64,000 nucleotides of DNA, from the NCBI GenBank assembly GCA_943736015.1, contig OX031057.1, positions 53,025,001-53,089,000 of the forward strand, written 5' to 3'. The translations under genes and the position numbers were made by a program. The notes below the pieces were generated by a model, which was given only the letters and a program-made list of their open reading frames with translations, ran no database searches and had not been told where the DNA came from. Positions 10,512 through 22,900 of the stretch are shown in pieces; positions within the stretch are counted from its first letter, which is position 1, and the number at the start of each line of letters is the position of its first letter. Origin of the DNA: Tridacna crocea. Taxonomy: Eukaryota; Mollusca; Bivalvia; Cardiida; Cardiidae.

Positions 10512-10780
10512 TTGGTTGGTTGGTTGTCTTGGGGTTTAACGCCACTTTAACAGCTAAGGTCATATCATGGCGGTCGGTGACGTACATGTGTTTCCTGGCT
10601 TTCTCATACCGGTACTTACACAACTTTCTTTCCAAAGCCACCGACTACTTTTCTCACATGCTTCAGCAGAGGTGAGAGGCGAAAATACGCCGGAAAGAAA
10701 GTTTGCCTCAACCGGGTATCGAACTCACAACCACCAGGTCACGAGTCTGACACGCTCACCATTGAGCCACCCGGGCGGGC
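10512..10780 (-). mobile_element. Full-length tRNA-derived SINE with 12-bp target duplication
   Basis: CTGAAACTAGAA occurs on both sides (10500-10511 and 10781-10792), exactly a word of the satellite unit it entered. On the minus strand the head reads GTGGCTCAATGGTGAGCG (box A) and GTGAGTTCGATACCC (box B). A body of about 170 bp follows with ACCGGTATGAGAAAG, then GTGGCGTTAAACCCCAAGAC, ending in CAACCAACCAACC. The GTTAAAC domain near the 3' end recurs in the other SINEs of the window and resembles the conserved central domain described for mollusc SINEs. Confidence 0.92.
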
Positions 10781-12479
10781 CTGAAACTAGAAGGTGCAGA
10801 GCTTTGATATTTGGTATGTAGGATGTCGTAGTGGACCTCCTCCAAGATTGTTCATATGATGTCCCTGGGGATAAAACTGGCCCCGCTCCGGGGGCCACAA
10901 GTTTGAAACATAGGAACAAAAAAGGAAAATTTTAAAATTTTTCTTCTCTGAAACTAGAAGGTTAAGAGCTTTGATATTTGGTATGTAGCATCACCTAGTG
11001 GACCTCTATCAAGATTGTTCATATGATGCCCCTTGGGTCAAAACTGGCCCCGCCACGGGGGTCACAAGTTTGAAACATAGGAACAAAAAAGGAAAACTTT
11101 AAAATTCTTCTTCTCTGAAACTAGAAAGTTCAGAGCTTTGATATTTGTAGTATAGCATCTTCTAGTGGACTTTTATCAAGATTGTTCATATGATGCCCCT
11201 TGGGTCAAAACTGGCCTCGCCCTGGGGATCGCAATTTTGACACATAGGAACAAAGTAGGAAAACTTCAAAATTCTTCTTCTCTGAAACTTAAAGGTGCAG
11301 AGCTTTGATATTTGGCATGTAGCATCTGCTAGTTGACCTCTACAATGTTTTTTCAAATGATGTCTCTGGGGTCCAAACAGGCCAAGCCTCGGGGGTCACA
11401 AGTTTGAAACATAGGAACAAAGATGGAAAACTTTTAAAAAAAATTATCTGAAACTGGAAGTCATAGAGCTTTGATATTTTACATGTAACATCTTCTAGTG
11501 GACCTCTACCAAATACAATACAATGATCCTGGAGTCCAAACTGGCCCCACCCTGATGGTCACAAGTTTGAACATGGGAACAAAGAAGGAAAACTTTTAAA
11601 TTCCTGTTCTGAATGAAGATGGAAACTTCATACGTGTGTTCCTTATGATAGTTTGCCATGTCATTGAGAAAGGGGGCTTGGTGTAAATTTTCACTGTGGA
11701 CCAAATGCAATTAAACTTCATCTTTTTAAGCAAAAGACAATAGTTGTTTGATTTTATCTCATGAAACAACATGTTATTAAAAAAAGGGGACTAAATGTAT
11801 AATTTCATTATGGACCAATTACAGTCAGTTTGCCCATCCATCCACCTTAATGGATATCTTCTAACGTCCTTGGCATTTATGAAACTTCAAACACGTTTTC
11901 CTTAGGATAGTCTTTTGATACAATTTTCTCTTGTAAGATGTTTCACAGAAAAAGGGGTTACCTTGCACATACTGGACTTGTTGAGCCCCGATAGATCAGT
12001 TAGTAATGTTGTGAGCTGGCAGTCTAGAGTTCCCAGTTTGCGCTGGCTTGATTACAGTCTCAACCAACATCCTTTGACATTTGATCAAAAGTTACTGAGA
12101 CAAGTCTCATTTGTGTCTTACCAATGAGGGAATGATGTTTTAATCTGTCATTTGACCACCATTTTGACCAGGAAATTTATGCATGGCTTTGCAATTTAAT
12201 TCAATCCCATACCATACAATCCTGACTTTCAATGACCATGAATAAGAAAGGTTGTGAAAGCATTTTCGGAAAAGAAGAATATGCTTTTTACACAGTTACA
12301 TACCCTGTCAGAATTATTTGGCCTTGAACTTTGATATTTGGTATTTATCTTCATTGTATACCTTTACTGCTAAGTACTCAGGTGAGCAATATAGGACCAT
12401 CATGGTCCTCTTGTTTCTCTTTCCCTCTGTGTTTTCAAAAGTCAGGTTCATGGAGGTTTGTCACATGTATTGAAATTAA

Positions 12480-12747
12480 GCCTTTATCAAACGACAAAAT
12501 TTTAGACTGGTCCAAAATGACAGCACTTGCAAGAGACAAAATGAACATAAATCAAAAATTAGAATTTGTTTCCAGTATGGTAGAAAACATTGTTCGAAAA
12601 GGAAAAAATGCTGGTGACCAGCTTTTTCGCTTTTCTCACAATGTTTTCAAAAGCCTTCTACCCCAGGGCTGAAAAAAAAGAAACAACAACAACAACAAAA
12701 AAGGATTGTTTGCTATTTAAAGGCTTAAGGATTGTTTGGTGAAGGGT
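12480..12747. mobile_element. TTAA-type palindromic MITE, GCTGG subfamily, diverged
   Basis: ACGACAAAATTTTAGACTGG and AGGATTGTTTGGTGAAGGG mark the two halves. The centre is ACATTGTTCGAAAAGG...GCTGGTGACCAGC...TCACAATGT. An A-rich insertion near 12670-12700 lengthens the right half. Both ends are degenerate. Confidence 0.75.
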
Positions 12748-13839
12748 GGGAACTTTAGAACTGTGAGTTTGTTTCACTGTTCTAGATCTATCAGAAATAA
12801 TTGAAGAAAATGTAAAAGGTGCTTCTTTAGTCTTGAACTTATTCAGGAATCAACAAATTTTCTATTTTTGTTTTAAGGGTTTAGTACCAGTGATCACACA
12901 TAGGAATACTTCAACTGACTTGCAACCATGAACCTATCTATTATGAGGTTTCATTCGCAAGTATTGCAAGTGCTGTCATTTGAAAGACAATTTGAAGAAA
13001 AGGCACAAACCGTTACGTTGTTTTGGTTTATTTACTTTGTGCTTTGTGGAAACCTTTGTAAATTCATAGAAAAATCAAAGTACTGATAGTACTGAAGGCC
13101 AGGAAATTGAGGATAGGAAACAACACAAGAGGACAATTTTACTTAATACAAACAGGTAGACGGACAGGGATACAAGCGGATTCCACTAAGCCCCTGGAAT
13201 TCTTGGTTTTGACAGGAAATTTTGAACTGATACTAAAAAGCACCAGCCAGAAACTAATTAAGCCAGAGCTAGGCATGTGCTCACAGTTATGGGGTGCTTG
13301 ATAATGGCTCAGAATACTTAGTAATTTGTCGTGCTTGTAAACAATCCCAAGTCAAAATTGAACTATTCAATCGGTGCAATACCAACTTTTGTTATCTAAA
13401 TTTTTTGAGACATGTGATGTCTTGTAGTCCTGAATGACGTTATTTTTTACATTTATGACGCAAGGATATATTTATTTTTATTGATTTCAATGAAAATACA
13501 TGTAAGATAGATATCAAGGTAAAATGTAATGAATAATAAAGATTGAAGTGATATGGCAGTCGGTCATGTTGTCTCTACCTTCCACAAGTCGACGAAATTT
13601 TGCACTGGTCATATTTGAAGGAAGTTGTAGATGAAAATCCAAAGTAGTTCTTCGTGTATATTGAAAAGTAAGAGTTTTGGGAAATTGGGAGGAATTGCTT
13701 GTTACAAGCAAATTCTCTTTTAGCCAAAATATTTTGTCAATAAAATACTGTGAAAAGGTTGGATTGTTTTGGAAAAACGATTAGGCTCGGTTTACCTATT
13801 TCACTTACCTATTTTACGGACAAGTCACAGTGACTTGAG
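12748..13839. other. No gene seen; one decayed MITE
   Basis: Unassigned AT-rich sequence. Around 13640-13760 a remnant of the TTAA-type hairpin is visible (GGAGGAATTGCTTGTTACAA with a mirrored AAGCAAATTCTC). No other structure was recognised. Confidence 0.4.
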
Positions 13840-14285
13840 CTTCGATACTTATATCTACATAATATAAAAAGACGTTAATCCTAATTCATTATCGTTGTCC
13901 AAGGACAACTTGTGTCAAGCCCGCGAACACTTGACTCTCAAGCTTGACCTAGACTCTGGACCTGAATAAATGTTTCAAACGGAACTTGCTTGACCTAGAC
14001 TCTGGACCTGAATAAATATTTCAAACTGAACATCTACTCATGATGGAGAACAATGCATTATGCTAATTTTTACCGGAATCTATCCAAAAATGTAGGAGTT
14101 ATGGTTCGGACGAAAAAATGGCCTTCAATGTGGCCTTGATCTTGAACCTACTTGAAGAGATGTTTCAAATGGCACATCTATTCGTGATAGAGGTCATTTG
14201 TGCCAAATTATTTTGAAATCCATCCAAAATTGTAGAAGTTATGGACCGGAAATATTCGGATGCACACAAGCCCTAGTGAACACTA
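13840..14285 (+). repeat. Short tandem duplications in a diffuse repeat
   Basis: A 46-bp unit beginning CTTGACCTAGACTCTGGACC occurs twice in tandem (from about 13942 and 13988). A looser unit of about 125 bp follows, with ATCCAAAA(A/T)(T/G)TGTAG(G/A)AGTTATGG repeated near 14083 and 14224. This is old repetitive sequence. Confidence 0.65.
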
Positions 14286-15544
14286 GAAATATGTGTGTCA
14301 GAGACACTGACGCCCCTGCTAAATGATATTGGTCACAGGTATGTCATATGACAACTAGTAGAGAGAGAGATAAAAAAAAAAAAATACATTAAATGACAAG
14401 CGAACGACTACAGAAAAAAATTATAAGCATTTATTTGGTTTCAAATCAAAGTCAATCAAAGACATTTTTTAAGAATCGCACAGGTGTAATCTATTTGTGA
14501 CAGGTGTAAAAGGTGTGAAATACATCCAGGGGACGATTTCTACTGAGTGATAAAAATAACACGGGCCAAGCAGTTTGGGGACGATTTCTCCAGGGGCCGA
14601 TTTCTCCAGCATTCCGCTGAAGCACCCTAGATTTAGTCGATATACATAAGAAAAAGTGATAAACATAACACGGGCTAATATTCTATATGTAGTTTGCTTG
14701 ATTTACAATCGCATTTTAGCGGAGACGCGTTTTGTGAGACATATGTTCAAATGTCAACACCACGTTATAGACAAACTCCGAGCAGAGTTGTCGTTCGTTA
14801 TACTCTCACCATACCTGAATGTGAATGATCCGGAGTGCAAGAGAGAGCGTTATAGATATTAACCGTATATAGCGCGTAGGAATACACAACTTCCGGATAA
14901 AGCTAAGTTTATTAGGTTACGCCTTTATAAGGTCAGTGTTAATGACAAAAACGGGATAAAACACACACTCGTCAGTTATTAAAGGATCGTAATACCCTTG
15001 CAATTCCATGGCATTTTGCAGATGAAAGCTTTGAGGAAGGGAAAGCATTCACACCGTGTGATAAGCAATCTCTGTATATACTTGGGAAACTAGTTGTTTT
15101 GGCGGACTCAGCGATATAGAGTGGACACACCGTCCAACATTTTTGTCTGAATAGGCAGCTTACGATCCCTATAGGCAAGAGAATCCCTTGAGAGGGATTC
15201 TCTGGCCTAAAAAAGAGCCGAAGATTTCATATTGTTTTGAAAAGTGCAACGAGTGGTAAAAGATATATTTTTTGCCCAATTTTCAATCTAGCAAAATATC
15301 AGTGGTACGAAACTTTTACACAGAACGGGAACCATGACATGATATACATGTTGCGACAGAAAACGAAACTGACTTTGGGTTTTTAGATAGTTTGGTATTT
15401 ATTTAACTTATATTTTGTGATATCTTGAATGATGTATAGAACTAGAACCGTGATACATAGTTATATGTACTTTTTTGCGGTGATACAGATGTAACTATTT
15501 ATAGCTTACCGAATGCATTGTACTCTATTATGACCTGATGTTCT
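14286..15544. other. No gene seen; one small hairpin
   Basis: The only clear structure is the hairpin AGAGAATCCCT/AGGGATTCTCT at 15178-15203. Short frames on both strands (14469-14862 and 14972-15178) lack recognisable domains. Confidence 0.4.
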
Positions 15545-16560
15545 AATTCACCTGACTGATGGAATGCCATTAATACATTTATGACCTGGAAAACATTTTA
15601 TTTTACAACAACTTTTTACAAATGTTTAACACATCGAGGCAATGTGTCATGTGGATGTATTTAAATGTCATGGTTAAAGCAAGGTCAGATGTGTATTTGG
15701 AAGGGTAGTGCTCATGACTGTAATTTTCGCAAATACTGATGAAGTTTAGTATAACTTTGCAGATTTGTCAACCATGTATAGACATTGAGTTGTGCGCAAA
15801 GACATTGTCCATAGCTCAAAGTTCTAGGTAATCGAAATGGAAAATAAATTGTAAGTGAGTAATGAAAGTATCTGACCTGAAGCTGTTTCAATACGAATGA
15901 TTTATGAATAAGTTTCAGCAAAATTGTCAGCAACATAAAGAGGGTGTGTCGTTCACAAGAATAATGTTTTTAGGTCAAAGTCACGGCATTGTCAAGTATG
16001 TTTTAAAAGAGAAATATTGAGGGTCAATTGTTTGTGCCCGTTCTATAGCTGTTTGATTATGAAAGAAATACAGTATGACCTTTCAGAATTGTCAACTACT
16101 TAAAGACAATGTGTCACGGGGAAAAATATATTTCTGTAATTTAAAGGTCAAAGTAGAGGTCACAGCATGGTCAAATATAACTAAAAGAGAAATTTTAAGG
16201 GATTACCGGTATATTCCTGTTCGGTCTAAATCTTATTAATTATTAATGAATTTCAATACAACTTTGTAGAATTGTCAATCACATACAAACAATTTGTTAC
16301 ACATAAGAACCATGTTCATAGGTTGAATTCAAGATCATTTCAAGGTCAGATGTGTTGAAAATAGAAAAAAAAATAGGGTTTATGTATGGCCTATTTTTTT
16401 GCCTGCATTTCTTTTATCCCCATTCTGAATGAATTACAACACAAGTGTGCAGAAAAAACAACCTCTAAACCAGAAAACGACGATGTATCATGTGCAAGAA
16501 TCATGCCAATGGCTCAAATGTCAAGGTCATGGAAAGGTAAGATGGCTCTGTAAGATTTGT
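15545..16560 (+). repeat. Tandem array, about 155-185-bp diverged units
   Basis: Recurring words are AATTGTCAA(C/T)(T/C)AC followed by ACAATGTGTCAC and AGGTCA(A/C)AG. Successive AATTGTCA cores fall near 15760, 15923, 16087 and 16270. About five or six strongly diverged units are present. The fragment AGGTCATGGAAAGGTAAG near 16525 belongs to this repeat. Confidence 0.7.
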
Positions 16561-19176
16561 GTTTGCGAATGGGTTATATTATTTTCGGGGGTATCTGTCA
16601 CTTCTCAATCACACGTCTTGTGAATTATAAATCATTTAAACTGATGATGTTGCGCAAATGAGATAAGTATATGCGTCTATGTTGGTTCTGTTTACGATAT
16701 GACATTTTTGGAAGTTAATGAAGCAGCACAAATATTTTCTTTTCTGTTTTCAGGTATGCAACAATTATGTCCTGTAATTTCAACATTTTCCAGAGGTATG
16801 CTATCACAATGTACAGATGTAGAACAAAGTCTTATGTGGTTAAGGAGTAGTATTCCTCAGAGGTCTTTTAAAAACGATCTGTGATATCAGTACTCATAAA
16901 GCATTGGACCCTTGATTGTATAGCTTATGCTGACCGTGTAGATAAAGATCATACTTCACAGAATTATGCATTCTGATATTGGATCTACACTGTAAACTTC
17001 TTGAGACATTTAGAATAGAACAGTTCTGAAAAGTGATGGTTGTATTCGCAGACATCGCTTGTACATGTGTAAACACGTATTTGTTATTGAATTAGAGTGG
17101 TAGTTTGCCAATTTTACATTACTGGTTACACAAATCGTATTTTAACTAAACTTGGATTAATTTTATAAACTCAGAATAACATCTTAAAATGTACATGTAA
17201 ATAACTCCGAATTGGAAAGAAAAAAAGCGTTTTCCGTCGTTTTAGATTTTGTTTTAATAATGCACAAGTGAAACAATGTTTACAATCCATTGTAAGAAAC
17301 AAGAAGTTGTGTCTGTTCAACCCTTATAGGATGAGAAGAGCTGCCAAGTTTCGACTGGTCTTACATTAAATCGCTGAGGTACAAATAACTAGTTTTCACC
17401 TTTTCAATCCCTGTACGTTTGTCTCTTTCTATTGCTAAAGCATCAGTATATCATACCATAAACACAAAGTACAGTGATCTACATGTAAGTGGTTGACCGA
17501 TTACAAAATGGCCAAATTTAATACATTAAGAAGATAAAATCAAAAAGCAATCGGAGGTAACTAAGATATGTAATTAATCTAAAAATATAAGCATGAAATG
17601 GAGAAAATGTTGGTTCTATTTGTTTGCTCCCTTTCCTGTAATGTTCTCACCATTTTGTATCGGGTTTATTAAATCTCAGGGTTTTTGTCTAAGGGGCTAG
17701 GTACAATGTATATAACTGAACTTGAAAAGTCAGATCCTCATAAATTGCTGTCAGTCTGGATAACACGTACATGTTTATTTGAGACCAATATGACACTGCT
17801 GATGAAAAACTAGATTTTGGACAGAAACTGTATTTTTGAATTGTCATCTCAAAGATCTAACTGTGTAACAGTTTCCAGTGACAGACTTCTTTTTGAAAAC
17901 AAAAAAACAAAAAAACTAAGAACCATTGATAGTAATTTGAACCCTGTGACAAAGATCTGTATTTCTGCCAGCGTACCAGCAACATTGACGATCTCGTCCA
18001 ATTCTCTTTTTTCTATGAACATGTATTCATAATAAATTTTTACTTTTTTTTGGTCAACAGGGGCTCACTGTGGACAAAAACTGCCAAATAGATCTCAGCT
18101 ATGCTCAGTGCTGAGCTTGAAAAAAAAAATCCTCCTAGAAGCATACAGGAATATGTTTCTGGAAGCATTCTAGTTTTGAGGTGTTGTGAGAGGAGGCAGA
18201 GAGAAAAAGAGGATGTATCGAAAATAACGAGTGCCGTAAGGCACGAGTTATTTTCGCGGACATTTTCCTTTTGAGGCAAATATTTCGCGGACCTTTCTTT
18301 TTTTCATACAACCTACATGGTAAAAATATGTAGGGTTTTGCTGTGATATGAATGAAATGATGTTGAAATCAGCCATTCGTTATTAAACTTAGGTTAATGA
18401 ATATGAAACAGACTTTTTTGTCCTAAGTTTGATTAGCTTGCATTAATGAAGTATTGGGGATAATATCTTGCAAGTAGACACTAAATAGCGTCTAGGGATG
18501 GAGGGCTTACAAAATGCAGGCGAAATTATTCATGTAAATTCGTGGCGATTATCACAATCGAAAGACACCATATAAACAACACTGTCAACATTTATATAGA
18601 TATAAAAAAAACAACACATCTTTGTGCGCAAAAACCGGCATGTATTTGTAGACATCATATTCGTTATGCTGCAGCAAAACGCACACCTTCTAGTGACAGT
18701 CAGTCCTTTCCACAGCGTCGTACCTTTCCCCTTCTTGTATGGTCTTCGAAAACATCAGTGTATTTACTTCGTTGCCAGTCTTGCTTCTTGGTCACAAAAA
18801 CATGTCTGTAAGGGTGTAATTATTGTCGTGAGCTAGCGCTCAACAGTTTCGTGAACTCCATTGTTATTCATTGCGCATGTGTGGTTACGAGGTCGCGGTC
18901 TAGGCCATCTGAATATATGCTAATTTCCCAAATAACTTTTCCGGTGGGCTTTAAAATATACTTATTTATTTTTAGGTGTTATTTTCCGGTTATATTCAAT
19001 GCATTCCGGGTGTTATCTTGGATACATAATTAATTTAAACGATTTTCAATCGGACCCTAACAAAGCAATATGAACACTTCAAAATTTCGATTGTGAGAAA
19101 TAATAATGCCCGTTTGAAAACAGAATGGAAATCTGGAAAAGTCTTGGCTAGGTATTTCAGTTTGTTTGTTTGTTGT
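16561..19176. other. No gene confirmed; two hairpin remnants
   Basis: A degenerate GACAGTGTAGATC-family palindrome lies at 16927-17000 (nearly identical to 2037-2096). A palindrome CGAAAATAAC...GTTATTTTCG lies at 18219-18256, followed by CGCGGACATTTTCC, and a related CCGCGAAAATAACTCG occurs at 27803. The first exon of the downstream glycosyltransferase gene should lie in or before this stretch but could not be fixed. Short frames at 18542-18836 show no domain. Confidence 0.4.
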
Positions 19177-19180
19177 TTAA

Positions 19181-19401
19181 CCCATTACCAAACGACAATA
19201 TTTTAGACTTGTCAAAATTCAAAGCATTTGCAGACGACAAAATAAAAGTGACTGAAAATTTGAAATTTGTTTTGTGAAGGGTAGAAAACATTGTGGGAAA
19301 CGGAGAAAATGCTGGTTACCAACATTTTCTCCTTTTCCCACAACGTTTTCTAAAGGCTTCTTTCTCAAGGGCGTCAAAAGTAGGGATTGTGTGGTAATGG
19401 G
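19181..19401. mobile_element. TTAA-flanked palindromic MITE, GCTGG subfamily
   Basis: Intact TTAA on both sides (19177-19180 and 19402-19405). The ends are CCCATTACCAAACGAC and GTGTGGTAATGGG. The centre is ACATTGTGGGAAACGG...GCTGGTTACCAAC...CTTTTCCCACAACG. One arm carries a change (CCAAC for CCAGC) that breaks a pair. Confidence 0.92.
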
Positions 19402-19405
19402 TTAA

Positions 19406-19991
19406 TAAAGTTTTCAACTTTGCTTCAGTCATGCTGGAGTTGCTGTAGCCAGTACTCCGCCCAACTTTCGTCTCAAGTCATTCGCTGTTTCAACAGGAAC
19501 ATAGTACCGACAGTTAAAGAGAAATAAACAAAGAATTTACTGGTATTGGGTACATGTATTGAACTACAAACCACTGGCTTTCAGGTCTTGTCGAGGCTAG
19601 CTTATGAATGCTTTTTGGAAGAAAATTACCAGAGGATTAGGTGGCATGTTGTTCAAGCATCATTAGACCTACCAATAGGCCACTGAAGCTCCATTGGTCT
19701 ATCACTGCATATCAAAATTGTCATTGGTAGATCAGCGAACGATGAAATTCAATGTTACCAAACATTGCAAATACTATAAAAAATATAGAGGTGATGCACT
19801 ATATAGCTAACTTGGTGATCGTATTTTATGATAAACCAATGAAAAGTTTGGTATTCTGACCAATGGAGCTCCTGTAATTTGTGCATGTAATTATCCCTGC
19901 TTGTATCTGTGCGACCGTGATTTTTTTCTGCTTACAAAGAGCATTGATATTCTTGTTCAGTGTAGGTAACTAAATAATATTGATTTTACAG
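19406..19991. other. Upstream flank or intron of the glycosyltransferase gene
   Basis: No exon was recognised. It ends with the acceptor TTGATTTTACAG at 19980-19991. The segment 19620-19870 contains TTGGT(A/C)(T/G)A words in both orientations but no clear repeat. Confidence 0.4.
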
Positions 19992-22900
19992 ATGGTGTTT
20001 TGTTAGCTTCTTGTTCCTGATTCTCCTAGTTCTGTTTTATATTGTCTTCTACATTAGAATCAGCTGGGATCCAAACAGACCTATTGCTGATGGTAAGTTT
20101 GGCAAACTAATTGTTTATTTTGATGCATGGCTTCAGCATTTGAAATGTAAACAGGAAAATTGTATAGATCAATCCCAGTTGGTTTTGCTGTCAACCTGGC
20201 GTGATCATGGGAACGATACTAGAGAGCTCCAGTCTAGTATCGGTGAAACCAAGAAAAATCAAGACTGAAAGAGTTGTTGTAGTGATGTGGCTTCGATACG
20301 TATTTACCAGATATCCGTTTTTAGTTTGGAGCATACTCATGAAAGGATTTGTAAACATCAGGGCTACAAGACAGTGACTTTAACCCATTACCACACAATC
20401 CCTACTTTTGACGCCCCTGAGAAAGAAGCCTTTTGAAAACACTGTGGGAAAAGGAGAAATGCTGGTAACCAGCATTTTCTCCTTTTCCCACAGTGTTTTC
20501 TACCCTTCCCAGAACAAATTTCAATTTTTCAGTTACCTTTATTTTGTCGTCTGCAAATGCTTTCAATTTGGACCAGTCTAAATTTTTCTCGTGTGGTAAT
20601 AAGTGTCCTGCAGCTATTGTGACAGGAATTTCTAGAGTACAAAGTCAGTCTTAGGTGTCCTTACATAAATGTTTGTGTCCTCCAGAGAGTAGGACTCGGT
20701 AAAAGCATCAGCACTTTAATATAAACCGGTATGCAACATAGCATGAAGTTGACTCTTACTGGATTACAGTTTTTTAGACTCCTGAAAATCGAAAGTATTT
20801 TCAAAAAACAAATTTAACTTGGTTCAGAAAATATGATTTGTCTTTGAAAAGATAAAAGGTTATTGTAATAGGAAACCTTACCCTTATTTGACATTGTTTC
20901 AAAACATTTCTTCTATTAATCCTACAACATTGGGGTAAGTATTTTTCAAGTGCAAACTCTTCACAAAACAACAAGCGAGGCTTCTTGTATTTCAAATGTT
21001 ACGAAACATTGTTGATCAGAAGGAAATGCTGGAAATCATCATTCTCTCCTATTTGCACTGTTTTCAGTAGCTTTCTTCCTCGGGATTGTTGAAACATGGG
21101 CTTTTTGTTTTAAAGATAATATATAAAATGTGTTGAACCCTTAATACCAAAGATTTCTATGCGTTAACAAAACGGAGAAAGAAGACCTTTGAAGATTGCA
21201 CCGGAAAAATAGAAAATGCAGGTTACTGTAATTTTCTCCTTTAGAAACAAATTTCTTTTCTTTAATGAGCAAATTTTTCATTTGAACCTGATTTAATGTT
21301 CAAGTCTGCAAGTGCATTTAATTTCAACACTCTATAGTTTTGTTATCTGATGGGTTAGACGTGGTGTCAAAGGAGATCTTTTTTTTTTTCTATCACAAGG
21401 AAAAATACTCCTCTTGTTTCAAGATGGCCTGGCACAGACTATGAAAAAAAAAAGAAAAAAACAATTTGAAGAAGGAAATGAGGCACATGCAACTCTCAAC
21501 AAGACAACAAAATTTTAGACTTGTCCAAATTGAAAGTATTTGCCAACTAAAAAAAAAACCATGCAACTCAAATAATGGAATTTGACTTTAAAATGAAGGA
21601 AAACGTTGTTGTAGGATGGGAAAATGCTTACTTTAGATGTTTTTAAGCCGTTCTCGCATTGTTTACTAAAGCTTATATGCGCAGGGTTGTTATAGCTCGG
21701 GATTGTTTGGTAAAACGTTTTTTTAATTGCTTTGCCTTTCCAGAGTCAAACCGCTATCAGCAACAGAGCAACAATTCTAGGGACCATACCATCCCCAAAA
21801 TAATCCATCAGATCTGGAACGATCACATCATACCAGACCAGTTTATCCAACATGTGAAGAGTTTGATCAAATACAATCCTTACCCAGAATGGGAGTACTA
21901 TTTTTGGACGTTGGACAATGGATGGGAATTTATCAAACAGAACCATCCAAAAATGCTGAAAATTTATGAGGAATCTGGTGAGTGCTATATCTGCACATTT
22001 TAAAGGGTTCACAATGATTTTCCCTTTTCCAGAATCTGTGTCTATGTAGGAAGAAGCAGCAGGCAGTGAGTTTTTATAGAATGTCATTCGAAGATCCCTG
22101 TAAAAACATGCTAGGACCCGAGTAGTGCTATGATTAAATGCAAGACTGTTTTGATGGGGCGGCTTGCCGACCGTTTGAAGAGACCAAAATTTTTGGAAAC
22201 CCGTGAATTTAATGTAAACAACTGTAGCCTGAATGTCAATTGAAACAGTCTTCACTTATGATCTAACGCCTGGCATCCGGTCTATGCTTTATAATGAAAC
22301 CTACTTTTCGACGGGATAAGCGAAAGAATTTAATGTTTAAAGATCCTTAAACCATAATCGGGAGCCCTGATAAACTGCTGTGTAAATAGCAACGATAAAA
22401 TATAAATCCCTCTGTCATTCAATTGGTTTTTTGCATGACGTATCCTTTCACTTAACTTCCAAAACAGTCACGGTAGAAAATAAACATGTACATAATTATA
22501 TCAGTCACACGATATTAATAAGGTAGATACTGAAAATCAGAGCGAGTCTTCCTGTTACAGTCCATGAGAAAAATAGATATTTACATGATAAAACAAGTAA
22601 GCAGAGAAGAATCTTAACGGGTTCTGTTTTTCTAAACGTATTAAGGGATTGCGATAAGGCTTTTAAACTCTTAAACAGTCGTTATGTTTGAAGTGCCGAG
22701 GAGGAAAGTGACAAGCAAATACAAAAACAACGACCAGAGATTGTCCAAATGTAAGTTGCCCTCTCCTTATCTAAGTAGAGCAAGTTAGTTCATCTAACGT
22801 CTGTCTTGAATTAGTTTTATATCTGTAATTGATTTTTTGAAGTGTATAACGTGGTGCAAGTTTGTATACAGCACCGTTGTGACTGACTTGTGTCACGACT

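Larger units (their letters stand above)
8561..12416 (+). mobile_element. Satellite-bearing interspersed element, copy 2
   Basis: The termini and tail match copy 1 (4731-7877): AGCTCACCTGAGCACGAAGT at the start, CTCAGGTGAGC plus GGACCATCATGGTCC and TCTTGTTT at the end. Its 166-bp array is split by a nested relative (9478-10320) and by a SINE (10512-10780). Two adjacent units near 8840-9170 are nearly identical, indicating a recent local duplication. No encoded transposase was recognised. Confidence 0.75.

Noticed and set aside
16534..16541. Possible first coding exon of the glycosyltransferase (ATGGAAAG followed by GTAAGA, in the right phase)
   Set aside because: The sequence is part of the 155-185-bp tandem repeat (AAGGTCATGGAAAGGT...), so the match is probably coincidental. 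RNA evidence would be needed.
18542..18836. Two overlapping frames of 70-89 codons
   Set aside because: No recognisable domain, no splice phase partner and ordinary base composition.
21746..22255. 169-codon minus-strand frame
   Set aside because: It is largely antisense to the glycosyltransferase exon 21744-21977, whose coding on the plus strand is well supported by family motifs and splice phase.
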